A stretch of DNA of 64,000 nt from Mya arenaria (GCF_026914265.1 NC_069133.1:44923417-44987416), one strand, 5' to 3'. Counted from the stretch's first letter, positions 49,090-60,287 are shown. Notes: generated from the sequence alone by a model not told the origin. Program-made: numbers and translations.

Positions 49090-51880
49090 ATTTACTTGTT
49101 ATATGTTGAAAAACAAGGAATGTCAAGGCCAACAAGCATATTATGGTGCATTGAACCGCATCTATGAAATTCTCAAAATATTTGTAGTATTCTGCATGAC
49201 AACATAGGCAAAAGCATTGAAATTGAAGATTTTCAAGTTGAACATTTCATTAGGGGTGGGGTACATTAATGAACACGACAGAATTAGGGTGCTTGTGCAC
49301 TATACTTTTTGTCATTGCCACATACCCATATACCAAGTTTTATTTCAATACCATAAGTAGTTTTAAAGTAATGCTCTGGTCAAGAAAAAGCGGCAAAGGG
49401 CAATAATTATGTAATTAGCTTAAAAACAGCTATAGTCATTGTGCACTGCACTTCCTCTCGTTGTGCTAAATACCATTGAATGATGTTTAATGAAATTCCA
49501 AAAAAGTAGTTTTTAGTTATGCTCCGGACAGGAAAAGATACAAAGGGAATAACTCTTGCAATACGCTGAAATAGAGTTATTGTTCATGTACACTGCAGTT
49601 CTAATCATATAGGGGGAGGGGGCAACGTCACCATGCTGGAATGACAACTTGTAGGGAAGAATAAGTGATATGAAATAACAATTTAACAATTTTGTAGTAC
49701 TTTAATAAACATTATCATTTCGTCTGAAAGTTGCAAACATAAATAGAACATAATTATTGAACTGTTATATAAAAAGTGAACATTGTTTACTAGATGAAAT
49801 GCATTTATAACATAACATGCCTTGTTTTTAGCTGTTTAATAATACTAAAATGTAATGTAAAATTGCATAAAAATCTAGTCAATGGAGTTATTATGTTAAC
49901 TTCTTCATTTACATAGTAAAGAAGAGTTGAAAATGGATGTTTTTAGTTGATATTAACACAAAAACAGCATGTGTCTTATTGGACAATGGCAATTTTTTCA
50001 AATATGATAAAAATAACGCATTCAAACTGAATATGTATCAGACTATGTATGAAAGAAATAATACTGTTTCTTTTACAAAGGTTTTGAAATACAACAATGC
50101 ACATATAAGCATAAATAGGCCAAATATGCAAAAAAAAAGTAAACAATGTGTGAAAGTGATACTGAACACTTAAAACAATTTCTTTGTGCATTAAATGAAT
50201 ATATACCAGAAAAGCAATACTAAATCAAGTCCAAAATGTATAATAACATGAAGAACACCCCTTTATGAATATCTTCATAACAAATCAGATACAGTAATCA
50301 GTACATGTAAACAATAATCATTTATATCATTAGTATCAAATGTGTCTAGTTTAAAGTGTGTTTTCATTTGCATTAAATTACATTGTAATATATACCAGAA
50401 AAGCAATTATAAAAATCCTTAAATGTATAAGAAACTGAAGACAATAAAGAATAACACCCATTTATGAATATCTCCAAAACAAATCAGAGGTCACCTATAT
50501 ATAAAACAATAATCAATCATATAATTAGTATCAAATGTGTCTAGTTTTTGTGTGTCTGTTCATTATCTTTAAATGAGCATCTTTAAAGTGAAACTCTTAT
50601 TTGAAATCAATACATATAATTGTATTTATAACACACATCAAATTGAATGAAAAACAATAACTACTTACTAAATAATGCATTTACTGAAATATCGTTTACT
50701 GATAACAAGCTTGTCACCCTGTTTATAATAGCAGAAAGCATGACAAATATTAAATGATTGGTGATTGCTAAAAGATTTACTGTGGTCTACTATAGTATCA
50801 CAAGGCAGAAATACCATGTTTTATGTTCATTCTTATTAATTAGCAAATTGAACTCAAGATCCTTCATTAGAAACATTGTTGTTGACATCTATCAACCCAT
50901 TTTGAAAAATGAAAACAATAATATATAATTATCATAAGTCTTATTTGGGAGTAAGAGTGCATCTTTAAAAATAGTGTGTGTTTTTTTCACTTAAATATGT
51001 AACAATTCAATTTGACAAATGAGACAAAAGTTAGGAAATAGAAAGTAATTGTACATAATACAAAACAACAACAAAAATTGACAAAGCTCAATATAACAGG
51101 AAATCTATATGAAAACACAAATCCTTAAAGGCCATAATTATTTAAACTGAATTAAGGTATAAGTAATACACACTTTTATAAAGCTTTTACCGACAACATA
51201 GTTATTATCATGGTACACTATGGGACTTTTATCCAAATTTTGAAGATTTTTTACTGAATTAAAAATATTTTGTCTATATTTGATTTTTTTTCACATTATC
51301 AGAGATTATGAAATAAACACAACAGTTTCTGGTAAAATAAACTTCAGTTAACAGAAAAATTAAGTTCAACCGAACATATTATTGATACACATGGAAAAAA
51401 ATCATTTTGATTGATCTTGTGAGTCTTCGGAACAGAGCAGTATTTCGATGTTTGAAAATATATAGCAGTTTTATAAATTCATAAAAAATAGTTAATAACA
51501 AGACAACCTGCTGAAATCATTTTAAATATTTTCTATGATGTCTAATGAACAATTTAAAAGACAATTTATGATAGTTTACCGTTCAGTTTTGAAGAAATAT
51601 ACATAATGTCATGTACTCATTTTATAACTAATAAAATGCTTAAAAATCAACCTTTTTCTTGTAAAAAGCTTAATTGGACTTATTCATAAAATGTAATCAT
51701 TCAAATAAATGAATTTTACTTGTGATACTAACTCAGAATTCAGATTTAAAAACAATGAATGTACTTTTAAATTAAAATATGTAAAGAAACAAGAACACTA
51801 AGTAGGCGGTAATGCCCCTCCAAAAATGTCAGAGTGAAAGTTCTCAACTAATGTCTTTTTAATATTATAACATGTAAACA
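49090..51880. other. AT-rich interior of the insertion, no gene seen
   Basis: Contains two related blocks near 49290-49380 and 49430-49530 (gtgcac, 'agttatgctccggaca', 'aatgctctggtcaag') resembling a dispersed bivalve repeat. Another pair near 50195-50350 and 50390-50540 shares 'tataccagaaaagcaat', 'aacacccntttatgaatatct' and 'atcaaatgtgtctagttt'. About 50580-50980 is similar to 26731-27110. No credible open frame. Confidence 0.5.
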
Positions 51881-51909
51881 GTCTCTGTTGGTAATCGATG
51901 TCTATTTGT

Positions 51910-51915
51910 TTTATT
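51910..51915 (-). terminator. putative polyadenylation signal of the spliced unit
   Basis: AATAAA on the minus strand, about 30 bases past the stop codon at 51947-51949. Confidence 0.35.
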
Positions 51916-51946
51916 TAGTCAATGGTATTCTAACATTTAGAATTTT

Positions 51947-52103
51947 TCACAATAATTCTTCACTCTTCAACATTTGAAGTTTGGTTTGTTCCCATGCGTT
52001 TGTACTTGTAGTGTGTGCACAGATGAAATTACTCAATGCTGAGTCAATGCTGATTTGGTTTTCATGCCCCTTCAGGTTCTTTACCCATCTAGAATGTTTA
52101 GTG
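51947..52103 (-). CDS. candidate terminal exon of a small spliced gene, unknown family
   Basis: Preceded on the minus strand by a polypyrimidine tract and CAG (TTTTTTTCTTTTACAG), a strong splice acceptor. One frame stays open for 51 codons and ends in TGA, with AATAAA close behind. When joined to 52384-52421 the frame continues across the junction without a stop (…IEM-I-TKHSRW…). The full product would be 64 residues. I recognise no domain. It may be a gene fragment captured by the insertion or a non-coding spliced transcript with a chance open frame. Confidence 0.4.
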
Positions 52104-52383
52104 CTGTAAAAGAAAAAAAGTACTTTCTAACTAATTTGTATAGATAATAATACTGCCATACATATACAAAATAAAATAAAACAGTTTAATATTTCTCAAC
52201 ATTATTTAAAAACAACAACAATAAGCTGATACATACATGTATATAATATAAAGAAAATTACTAAATTTATCAATAAAATTCATCATCACCACCACCATCA
52301 CCACCACCACTGGATTATTGAAACAGTGAGTTTATAAAACAACAAACACCACCACTCAAATATGTTTTATATGAAATACTCAC

Positions 52384-52510
52384 ATCATCTCTATCAGATG
52401 TGACTGCTTGTGGATAGACATGGATGTCAAATCTGTCTCAATGATCCAACAAAGTATTTAATGCAGGCTGGAATTCTTCATATAATAGTAATATTCAGTC
52501 CTTTTCCTGC
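52384..52510 (-). CDS. candidate middle exon of the small spliced gene (start codon at 52421)
   Basis: Bounded on the minus strand by an acceptor (TTTCTTTCAG) at its 5' side and a consensus donor (GAT-GTGAGTAT) at its 3' side. The frame that reads into the last exon is open only from just after a TAA; its ATG is at 52421-52419, giving 12 codons plus two bases in this exon. The bases before would be 5' UTR. The initiation context is weak (no purine at -3), which lowers confidence that it is translated. Confidence 0.35.
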
Positions 52511-52931
52511 CTGAAAGAAATTAGACTTCTGATTATCAACCAACAGAAACTACAACCGTAAAATACAAATGCACATGTATTAATTATACATTCTGCACTA
52601 ATATCCGTTTTAGCCAAGAGTAAGGGTTGGTAGGCACAAATGTGTAGTTGTTGTGCATTGGTTGATAATGATTCACAACAGTATGGCGTTCAACGAGACC
52701 TACACCAAGCAAATGAATGTCGCTTGTGTCCAAGCTGTTGTGGCTTCCAGCCCGAAACCATGTACATCTTTTAATACAGGTTTATTTTGAAAATATGCAG
52801 TTTGTAAACAAATAATGGGTATTTTTAAGTCTAATATTTTTCTAAGATAAAACAATCAAATAAAAGATTACATACTCATATCATATACATAAATGATGTA
52901 CATAAGTACATTTAAAAATATGTAACATGTA

Positions 52932-53208
52932 CATAATGCACCAGTCAATTGTAACCACGGCCCCCCAGGTCTGGGGATATGCCGGGATAGCCGGGGAAAT
53001 GGGCTGTGTTTTTACCTTTCAGGTGGCCTCGCAGTGCCAGGTGAATGCGGTGGTTTTGTCTTTGAGCAAAATATATGGCGGGGATTTGACCAACAGTTCT
53101 CCCGCAGGACGAGGATTTTACCCGGGGTTGGCTGAAGAAAGTCAAAGTCACAGCTGTTCCTCGGACCTGGGGGGGGGCGTGGTTTTAATTGACTGGTGCA
53201 TTATATAA
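52932..53208. mobile_element. terminal-inverted-repeat MITE nested in the insertion
   Basis: The two ends are inverted copies starting ataatgcaccagtcaatt, then a C-rich block (ccacggccccccaggtc) matched by gacctgggggggggcgtgg near the right end. The internal 200 bp are GC-rich, unlike the surroundings. The 93-residue plus frame is fortuitous. Flanking bases permit a TA or TAA target duplication, but the exact limits are ambiguous because the ends are AT-rich. It would be moved by an autonomous relative elsewhere. Confidence 0.75.
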
Positions 53209-53209
53209 G

Positions 53210-53815
53210 TAAGTAGATGTAAAGTATGTAACATGTATATTTATAGTAGATGTAAAAATATTAACACGCTGTCTTAACATTAACAAATAAAAATGATTTA
53301 AGAATTCCAAAGATAAATTAAAAAACAAACATTTTTGAACACATAAACGTACACAACTACTCAAGGATACTTACATGAATAGCCCTTTGATACGAATATC
53401 CCAGTTCCAAACTGATTGTTGACATTCGTTTTTTCGACAGGATATCTCTCTTACGTATAATTCACTTATAATCCATGTTTTACTGTAATGACTCAAATTG
53501 TTAGATGTATCGTAATCAACTGCCAGTGTGCACTTTTAGTGTTTACTTATTTTAAACGTATATTCATCAAAAAACATCACCTAGTTTCCAACTATTAAAC
53601 GCGATGTAGAAATTCCATTATTGACCTATGAGTAGCGGGGAAATACCTTCTGGTTCTAAAAATAGCAACATCCGGATATGTGTAGTGTTATAAAAATAAA
53701 ACAACTCGGGGCAATCGTAGTAAAATTTTACTAATGTCACCTTAAACACATTAACAAATAAAAGTTAGGTGAACATTTAATTCCAATATCGATTATATTA
53801 AAGAAAACAGCTTAC
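53210..53815. other. remaining interior of the insertion
   Basis: AT-rich, no open frame. It would be the first intron of the candidate spliced unit. Confidence 0.4.
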
Positions 53816-53940
53816 CTCATGGTTATCAATGCAGTAAACATAACAAAACAACATAAAATATCATTCTTTCCATTCACATAATTACCGGTCCACACATTTT
53901 ACATTTCATTCGGAACTCCTCCGAATGTTTACATTTCCGG
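53816..53940 (-). other. candidate first (5' UTR) exon of the small spliced unit
   Basis: Ends on the minus strand in ATGAG-GTAAGC, a strong donor. The next acceptor on that strand with good consensus is at 52510. The 5' boundary is a guess. Contains short upstream frames and the palindrome cattcgga-actcc-tccgaatg (53907-53927), whose first 15 bases equal the start of the MITE at 60730. Confidence 0.25.
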
Positions 53941-54224
53941 CACATGATATTACAGGTAACTAATCAGAAAACGTAAACGAATCGGGAACAGTTATTACAC
54001 TTATTTGTCGTTCTTCTGATATAATGTTTTGAAGATAAATTGAAGACAATCTATTCAAACATAAATAGCATTTTTAACACCCATGCAATCGCCACCCATT
54101 TGCATTTTTAATCATAATAAAATAACAGTAAAACCCAACTGTCAATCAACTTAAAAACCGCTCCTACCACTAACTAAAATAAATTCCCATTCCATAATAG
54201 GCGCGCACTTCAGTGCGGCGCCAA

Positions 54225-54737
54225 TGAATGTTTACTATTTAGCATTCTTTCTAACCAAGACGTATGCTTCGCCTCAGTATGTTGGCATGGAAGATATTCC
54301 CAATGTGAGAACATGTCATCTTCATGCATGTTTACCAATTTGTGACGTACAGATGCAAGCGAATGCTAGTTTTTTTTTTTAAATCAAGTAGTGTTCGTCC
54401 GCCAACATTCTTAAATAAGTGGACGGCATGTGCTCATGTAACTCGTATTTGTGAATTCTACTCCTTTAGATCGAATTATGCAGAGATATGAAAATGGGAC
54501 GTTTGTGCTGCCATAACATGAATACTCAATAATAGCACGACATAAATCAGTGTAATGTAATTCATGTAATTCATTTTAAAACAAAATCCTGTCAAGCTGA
54601 TTAATAACTACATTATCGGTGCACTCCTAGTTAGCTTTATGCCAGAAATATGGAAACAGTATTGTTCTGAAACATGAGTATTATTCTTGACATTGTCTAT
54701 CGGAAACCTATTTTTATCTCATTGTCTCCTCTCTCTC

Positions 54738-54825
<88 letters not shown>

Positions 54826-55061
54826 TATAAATACACGTATTTGTACATGCAATACCATGCTTTGCAGGCATATGCTCTGTTTCATATCCCCCTGAGTAGG
54901 AAGACAAGATATATCGAGTCAGCATGCATACTTGAACCTTATATATCAACACTGTTGCATGTGCCAGACTTGTACCAAAACAAACAAACAATCTTCGTGA
55001 ACGACGGTTTTTTAATGCGTAACGCATGCGTTTTCCGGTCTCTATTAATAGTAGCATGACC
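54225..55061 (+). repeat. 2.2-kb tandem unit, copy 9, right part (array end)
   Basis: Resumes the unit exactly where copy 9 was split and runs to 'agtagcatgacc', about 250 bp before the phase where the unit's shared promoter-like block would follow; the tRNA-like module is therefore missing. The array ends at a junction only 10 bp before another dispersed repeat. Confidence 0.92.
54738..54823. repeat. expanded (AT)n microsatellite in array copy 9
   Basis: About 42 AT units where other copies carry about 4-8. It explains the poly-(IY) reading frame on the minus strand. Confidence 0.95.
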
Positions 55062-55070
55062 TGCAATAAT

Positions 55071-55788
55071 GATAATGTCCAAATTGTCGCTTTAACTTAA
55101 AGGCTTGTTCATAAAATTGCAGGATAACGCTTTTTCCACGCTGTACGATAATATGTGAAGTATGATGTGTTGAAAAGAATATATTACTTATTGAAAACGA
55201 AGTCTTAAATTATAATAGCCCTAAAATTTGTTTGTTGAAAATATTAAATGTTAATACAAACTTTTCCCCGGATATATCTTTCGAATACACGTTTACTATT
55301 ACTAAACATGTTATCAATGAAAAAACAACCAAATTATTTTTTGTTGCTTTAGTTCCATGTTTTTTTTCCATTTTTATCGCGCCGACTTAATGCTATGCAT
55401 CCAAGAAAATATTGTCATCTTATGTGCCGCACTTTCGAGAGTTCCCATATGCACATTCACATCGTGTCAAGTTTCTGGAAAGTGGGATTTCGTAACGAGT
55501 TTCTGTAAAAGAAACAAAATCCGCAAAACTATAACTGATACTGATAAAACACTAGAATTTTTTCCGTTTAAATAGGTGAACAATTCACAGGTCATTAGTC
55601 CATGAGTTTTGCCAAGACAGTGTTAAACATGTTCATAAAGTTATACTAAATGCATCGGTCCTGAAAGCGACAGACATTAGTTATGGAAATAAACTACAAT
55701 ACCAGAAACTATGCAGGGGTTATCGTACAGTCGATGGAATCCGAAGTAGTTATTTTCCAATGTTTTGTAATAAAACAATGAGTTGGAG
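55071..55788 (+). repeat. 0.7-kb dispersed repeat, copy B
   Basis: Partner of 24681-25393. It begins ten bases after the last base of the 2.2-kb array. Confidence 0.8.
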
Positions 55789-55799
55789 AATGTACGTGA

Positions 55800-56800
55800 A
55801 GTTAACACCGTAGCACCGTATCACCATATCACCGCGGTGATGCAGTGCTAGCACCGTATCACCATCAAAATCAATACAATAAGAGCATTAATTTCGAGGA
55901 AACATATAAGACTCGATCTCGCAGAAAAGAACAAGGGGGCCATGTGGACCTATGTCAATGTGTAGCCGAGACCTGGCCCTAGGTGATGGCACATGTGAAT
56001 ACCCTAGGATTTAAGGCAGGCTATGCGGGATAGGGACATGAACTCGATTCCTTATGCCAATTTGGCCCATATTCAGACACTGTTATGGTGCGGATGCCTT
56101 AAGAACGAGCAAGGGGACCAATGGCACTGTATCCAAGGGTTACCTGGCGGTGTGATACATTCGGGGAAACTGTTAATACTACGATAATTTTATTCTGGCC
56201 CCGTCCTTAGCCAACATTATGCGTATATGGGCAATAAAAGCCCTATTGACCCATACCATACATGTCAGACTCGTTCTCGCAGAAACGAGCAAGGGGACCA
56301 TAGGGACCTATGTCACTGTGTAGCCGAGACCTGGCCCTAGGTGATGGCACATGTGAATACCCTAGGATTTTAGGCAGGCTATGCGGGATATGGACATGAA
56401 CTCGATTCCTTATGCCAATTGGGCCCATATTCAGACACTGTTATGGTGCGGATGCCTTAAAAACGAGCAAGGGGACCAATGGCACTGTATCAAAGGGTTC
56501 CCTGGCGGTGTGATACATTCGGGGAAACTGTCAATACTACGAGGATTTTAGTCTGGCCCCGTCCTTAGCCCAACGTTATGCGTATATGGGCAATATAAGC
56601 CCTATTGACCCCTAACATACATGCTAGCACCGTATCACCATCAAAATCAATACAATTAGAGCATTAATCTCGAGGAAACATGTAAGACTCGTTCTTGCAA
56701 GAATGAGCAAGGGGACCATTGGGACCTATGTCACTGTGTAGCCGAGAACTGTCCCTAGGTGAATACCCTAAGATTTTAGGCAGGCTATGCGGGATAGGGA
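55800..56800 (+). repeat. complex tandem repeat: 358-bp subunits in a 776-bp higher-order unit
   Basis: Subunits starting at 'agactcg-tctcgcag' occur at 55909, 56267 and 56684 (the last partial). They share 'agccgagacctggccctagg', 'aggcaggctatgcgggata' and 'gtgatacattcggggaaact'. The block 'tgctagcaccgtatcaccat' precedes the first and third (55846 and 56622), defining a 776-bp higher-order period. No coding potential. Confidence 0.85.
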
Positions 56801-57120
56801 CGAACTGACCCGAAAATTGGACCTAGGGGACATAACGATAAGTGTAGGGATGAAATAGGCCACGATGCTTACTGTATGATCTTTTTATATCGCTGGAGCT
56901 GTTGAACTGAGTAGCCGAACATAGAGCTCGAAAATCGAACTTTGCTGCTGCAAAACCCATTTTGGGGACGGACTGACCCGATTATTCGACTAAGGAGACC
57001 ATAACAGAAAGTGTAGGGATAAACTGGGTACATGGCCTATAATATGAACTATAGAGATCTGAGGAGCTTTTTTCTTGAGTAGTCGAACATAAAACATGAA
57101 AAATCGACTAAGGGGACAAT
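56800..57120 (+). repeat. short diverged tandem repeat
   Basis: 'gaactgacccga...ggggacataacga-aa-gtgtagggat' near 56800 recurs near 56970 and, in part, near 57105. Period about 150-170 bp. Confidence 0.6.
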
Positions 57121-57139
57121 AACGAAAAGTGTAATGTTG

Positions 57140-57480
57140 AGCATGACTCGCTCAATACGCTCTCATGGCTAATGTTATAGGCATTGACACGTTCGCTTGA
57201 CACAACCATGGCTATTGCCACTATGCTAGAGTGATCAGCATTTGAAATCACTTCAACCTCACATAGACCATTGTATTCGGAAAAGTCTGGCTTGAGCATA
57301 TTTAGCACGTGAGCATTACCTTATGCCTCAAAATGTTGTGATGGCTCATGTTCGATGCATTTACGAGTGTATGTTCAATTACCATGATTATTGCCAGAGT
57401 GGTAGGCTTTTGGAATCACTTCAACCTCACACAGGCCATTGATCTGGTCTGGGCATATTGAACGAGCACATGAACATTCC
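57140..57480 (+). repeat. two copies of a roughly 170-bp repeat
   Basis: Blocks near 57146-57310 and 57314-57480 share 'gatggctca/atggcta', 'accatg-ttattgcca', 'aatcacttcaacctcacat/cagnccatt'. Old and diverged. Confidence 0.6.
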
Positions 57481-57489
57481 TTTATACAT

Positions 57490-58700
57490 CGCTAAGGTGT
57501 TTGAGCACACAACATGCAAATCCCGCAACCATAGAAAAAACGTTATTTTGGTAAATAAAATGTAAATTATTTGTAAATTATTGATTTTATTGTATTTTAA
57601 CAAAAGTTTTGAAAAGTTTGGTCATTACTACCAAAACGAGAGGGAAGAAAACGCTCTTAAAAAGTATATAACTGCATTCCAGGCATATGCAGTGATCTAT
57701 TCTGCTTGTTAATGGAGAACATTGTGATGGAGATTGATTAACACCGGCTTGCAGACATCAGGTTTAAAGCTTAGCTTCAGATTTGAAATTGTGGGTGTGT
57801 CTAGCACTGTTTTGAATTAAAATTGGCCCTAAATAAGAAACAGTCGGAACATAGTACCTGTTCAACAAAAACAATAGCTTTATATTTTTAGAGACAGATA
57901 TTGCCGAAATTTACCTTCAATGCCTTATGGATAAAAATTTGGGATCCCCGATTCGCATCTTACAATAAACAATCGAATGATGACCAAACGATTGACTGCT
58001 ACTGAACATCCGTATTAACGAAGGGTACACAGGGGTAACATTTGGGATGGTATAAGAGGTACAGGAAAGTAAACAGTGATTAATTACAGGGGAAAAGAGG
58101 GTTTTTCGCTAAGCAGTGTTGTTAAGTATCCAATATGTTTACCTTTAGTTAAAGATAAGTAGCATTACCTTTATGTTTAGGTCTATAAACTCATGTTACA
58201 TATATATATATACAATATATTTCTTGAATAAATGATATTTAAAAATATGGTAACATTTTGTAAACTTATGAATGTGTTAGTATACTTTCCTACATGTGGC
58301 CATTTGAAGCGGTAATTTATCAAAGCCTGCCATAAATAAGCATACATCAAGTATATAAAAATGTATTTATCACAAATCAGCATGCTATCCGGGATACGAC
58401 ATAATGTAACGGTTAACTTCTTCACCGTATTTCGGGATAGTTCAAAGCCTCTGTCATGTGTATGCATTACAAAATGCCCAGTTTTAGAATCCTTTTAGCC
58501 GCGCATTTGTTTAGGGGATAACATATTTTAGGCTAACATGGAAGACGTTACATGCCCAATGTGACGGGTTATAATGAACGTTTCATGTCCATATAAATAA
58601 GCAAATATTACACCAAAGTGCACAGTTCAAGACTGAATTTAGACAAAAGTATTATAGTGTAAGAACCCTCAAACCCCCTTATTCATTTATGCAGCATATT
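57490..58700. other. non-coding stretch
   Basis: A 94-residue minus frame (58183-58467) is AT-rich with no domain. A TA microsatellite sits at about 58199-58213. Confidence 0.5.
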
Positions 58701-58739
58701 CTATGCTTCAAGGGGAAGACAGATCAAGACTAAGTTGTG

Positions 58740-59130
58740 ATTCCTAGGAAATATCAAATCGTGGACCGCCCCTGACTGCAATAGCAAATCTTATTGGGGT
58801 ACCCTTATGATTTTAGCAACATACTTTGGGATTCCATGTGATTCCTATGATTTTAAGCAGGCTATGCGTGAAAGGGACATGGAAAAGGCTCCTTATTCCT
58901 ATTTGCGGCATAGTCATTAACTGGTTATGGCGCGAAAAAAATTAAACGAGCAAGAGGACCATATCGACCTATGTCACAATGTAGTCGCGACCTAGTCTTA
59001 GGTGACAGTACATATGAATAACCTAGGATATTAGGCATGCTATGCAAGATAGGGACATGGAAATGGCTCCCAATATCTAATAACCGATATTCATTACATG
59101 TTATGATGCAGAGACCTTACAACGAGAAAA
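58740..59130 (+). repeat. diverged direct copies of the 55.9-kb repeat family
   Basis: Contains 'gattttaagcaggctatgcgtga', 'gagcaagaggaccatatcgacctatgtcac' and 'cctagtcttaggtgaca', in the same orientation as 55909-56800 but much more diverged. Confidence 0.7.
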
Positions 59131-59139
59131 GGAACCTTT

Positions 59140-60190
59140 CACGCATAGCCTGCTTAAAATTATAGGTAACTCATGTTCTATCACCTACGACGAGGTCTCG
59201 TCTATAAGGTGACATAGGTCGCTATGGTCCCGTTCCTCGTTTTAAGGTTTCTGCACCATAGCATGTAATGAATATGAGTCAAATAGACATTGGGAGCATT
59301 TTCCATGTATCGATCCCACATAGCCTGCCTAAAATCCTAGGTAATTCATATGTTCTATCACCTAGAACTAGGTTTCGGCTAAACGATGACATAGGTCGCT
59401 TTGTTCTATCACCTACGATGAGGTCTCGTCTATAATGTGGCATAGGTCGCTATGGTCCCGTTTCTCGTTTTAAGGTTTCTGCACCATAACATGTAATGAA
59501 TATAGGTCAATAAGCATTGGGAGACTTTTCCATGTCCCTATCTCGCATAGCCTGCCTAAAACCATAGATTCATATGTACTTAGATTCATATGTACTATCA
59601 CATAGGACTAGGTCTAAGCAACAGGCTGACATTAGTCGCTATGGTCCCCTTGCTCGTTTTAAGGTTTCTGCACCATAACATGTAATGAATATGAAACAAA
59701 TAGGCATTGGGAGCCTTTTCCATGTCCCTATCTCGCATAGCCTGCGAAGAATCTTAGGTTTTTCATATGTACTATCACCTAGGACTTGGTCTCGGCTACA
59801 TGGTAACATATGTCGATATGGAACCCCTGCTCGTTTTAACGTTTCCGCGCCATAACTACTTAATGACTATGCGGCAAATAGATATTGGATGCCTATTCCA
59901 TGTTCCTTTACCACAAAGCCTGCCTTAAATCCTAGGTTATTCGAATATACTATTAACTAGGCCTAGTCCTCGGCTACACGATGACATAAGTCGTCTCCTT
60001 GCTCATTCTGAGGTTTCCGCACCATAGTTATACCATTCCATGCGATAAATAGTCATTTGGAGCTTATTTCGTGCCCTTATTCCACCTATTCAGCCTAAAA
60101 TCCTACGATATTTACATTCTATCACCTATGGTCATGTCTTGGCTACACGATGACATAGATCCTAGGGTATGCACATGTAACTTTTACCTA
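59140..60190 (-). repeat. inverted copies of the same repeat family, five or more units
   Basis: The same motifs now read on the minus strand: 'catagcctgcctaaaatcctagg', 'tcacctagnactaggtctcggct', 'gacataggtcgctatggtccc' and 'ctcgttttaaggtttctgcaccata'. Units recur roughly every 180-210 bp. Together with 58740-59130 this makes an inverted arrangement with its turn near 59130. Confidence 0.8.
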
Positions 60191-60287
60191 TGGCTATGTC
60201 ACATTGATTAAGGTAGTGAATGGCACTGTTTGGTGCATATAACAAATGTGTTTAATCTGATATGATAAGACAATTAGTTTTAAATTC

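Larger units (their letters stand above)
49041..54224. mobile_element. 5.18-kb insertion splitting array copy 9 (Helitron-like candidate)
   Basis: Foreign to the flanking unit: array sequence stops at 49040 and continues exactly at 54225, with only 'caa' shared at the two junctions. Left end: a perfect 7-bp hairpin (ttgatgc-aaa-gcatcaa, 49053-49069) followed by ggcgccg (49072-49078). Right end: an imperfect GC-rich hairpin (54200-54222) ending cggcgcc, the inverse of the left motif. Ends with hairpins and short subterminal inverted repeats, and little or no target duplication, suggest a rolling-circle (Helitron/Helentron-type) element, but no TC/CTRR ends or Rep-helicase are present. The interior is AT-rich and holds a candidate spliced gene and a nested MITE. 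A non-transposon insertion cannot be excluded. Confidence 0.7.

Noticed and set aside
52682..52790. Plus-strand first exon starting atggcgttcaacgag with a donor-like cag-gttta
   Set aside because: The minus strand is also open across the same stretch, the donor is weak, and the region resembles a dispersed repeat; no downstream acceptor was linked.
52927..53208. 93-residue plus frame
   Set aside because: Lies wholly within a MITE defined by inverted ends; composition explains the open frame.
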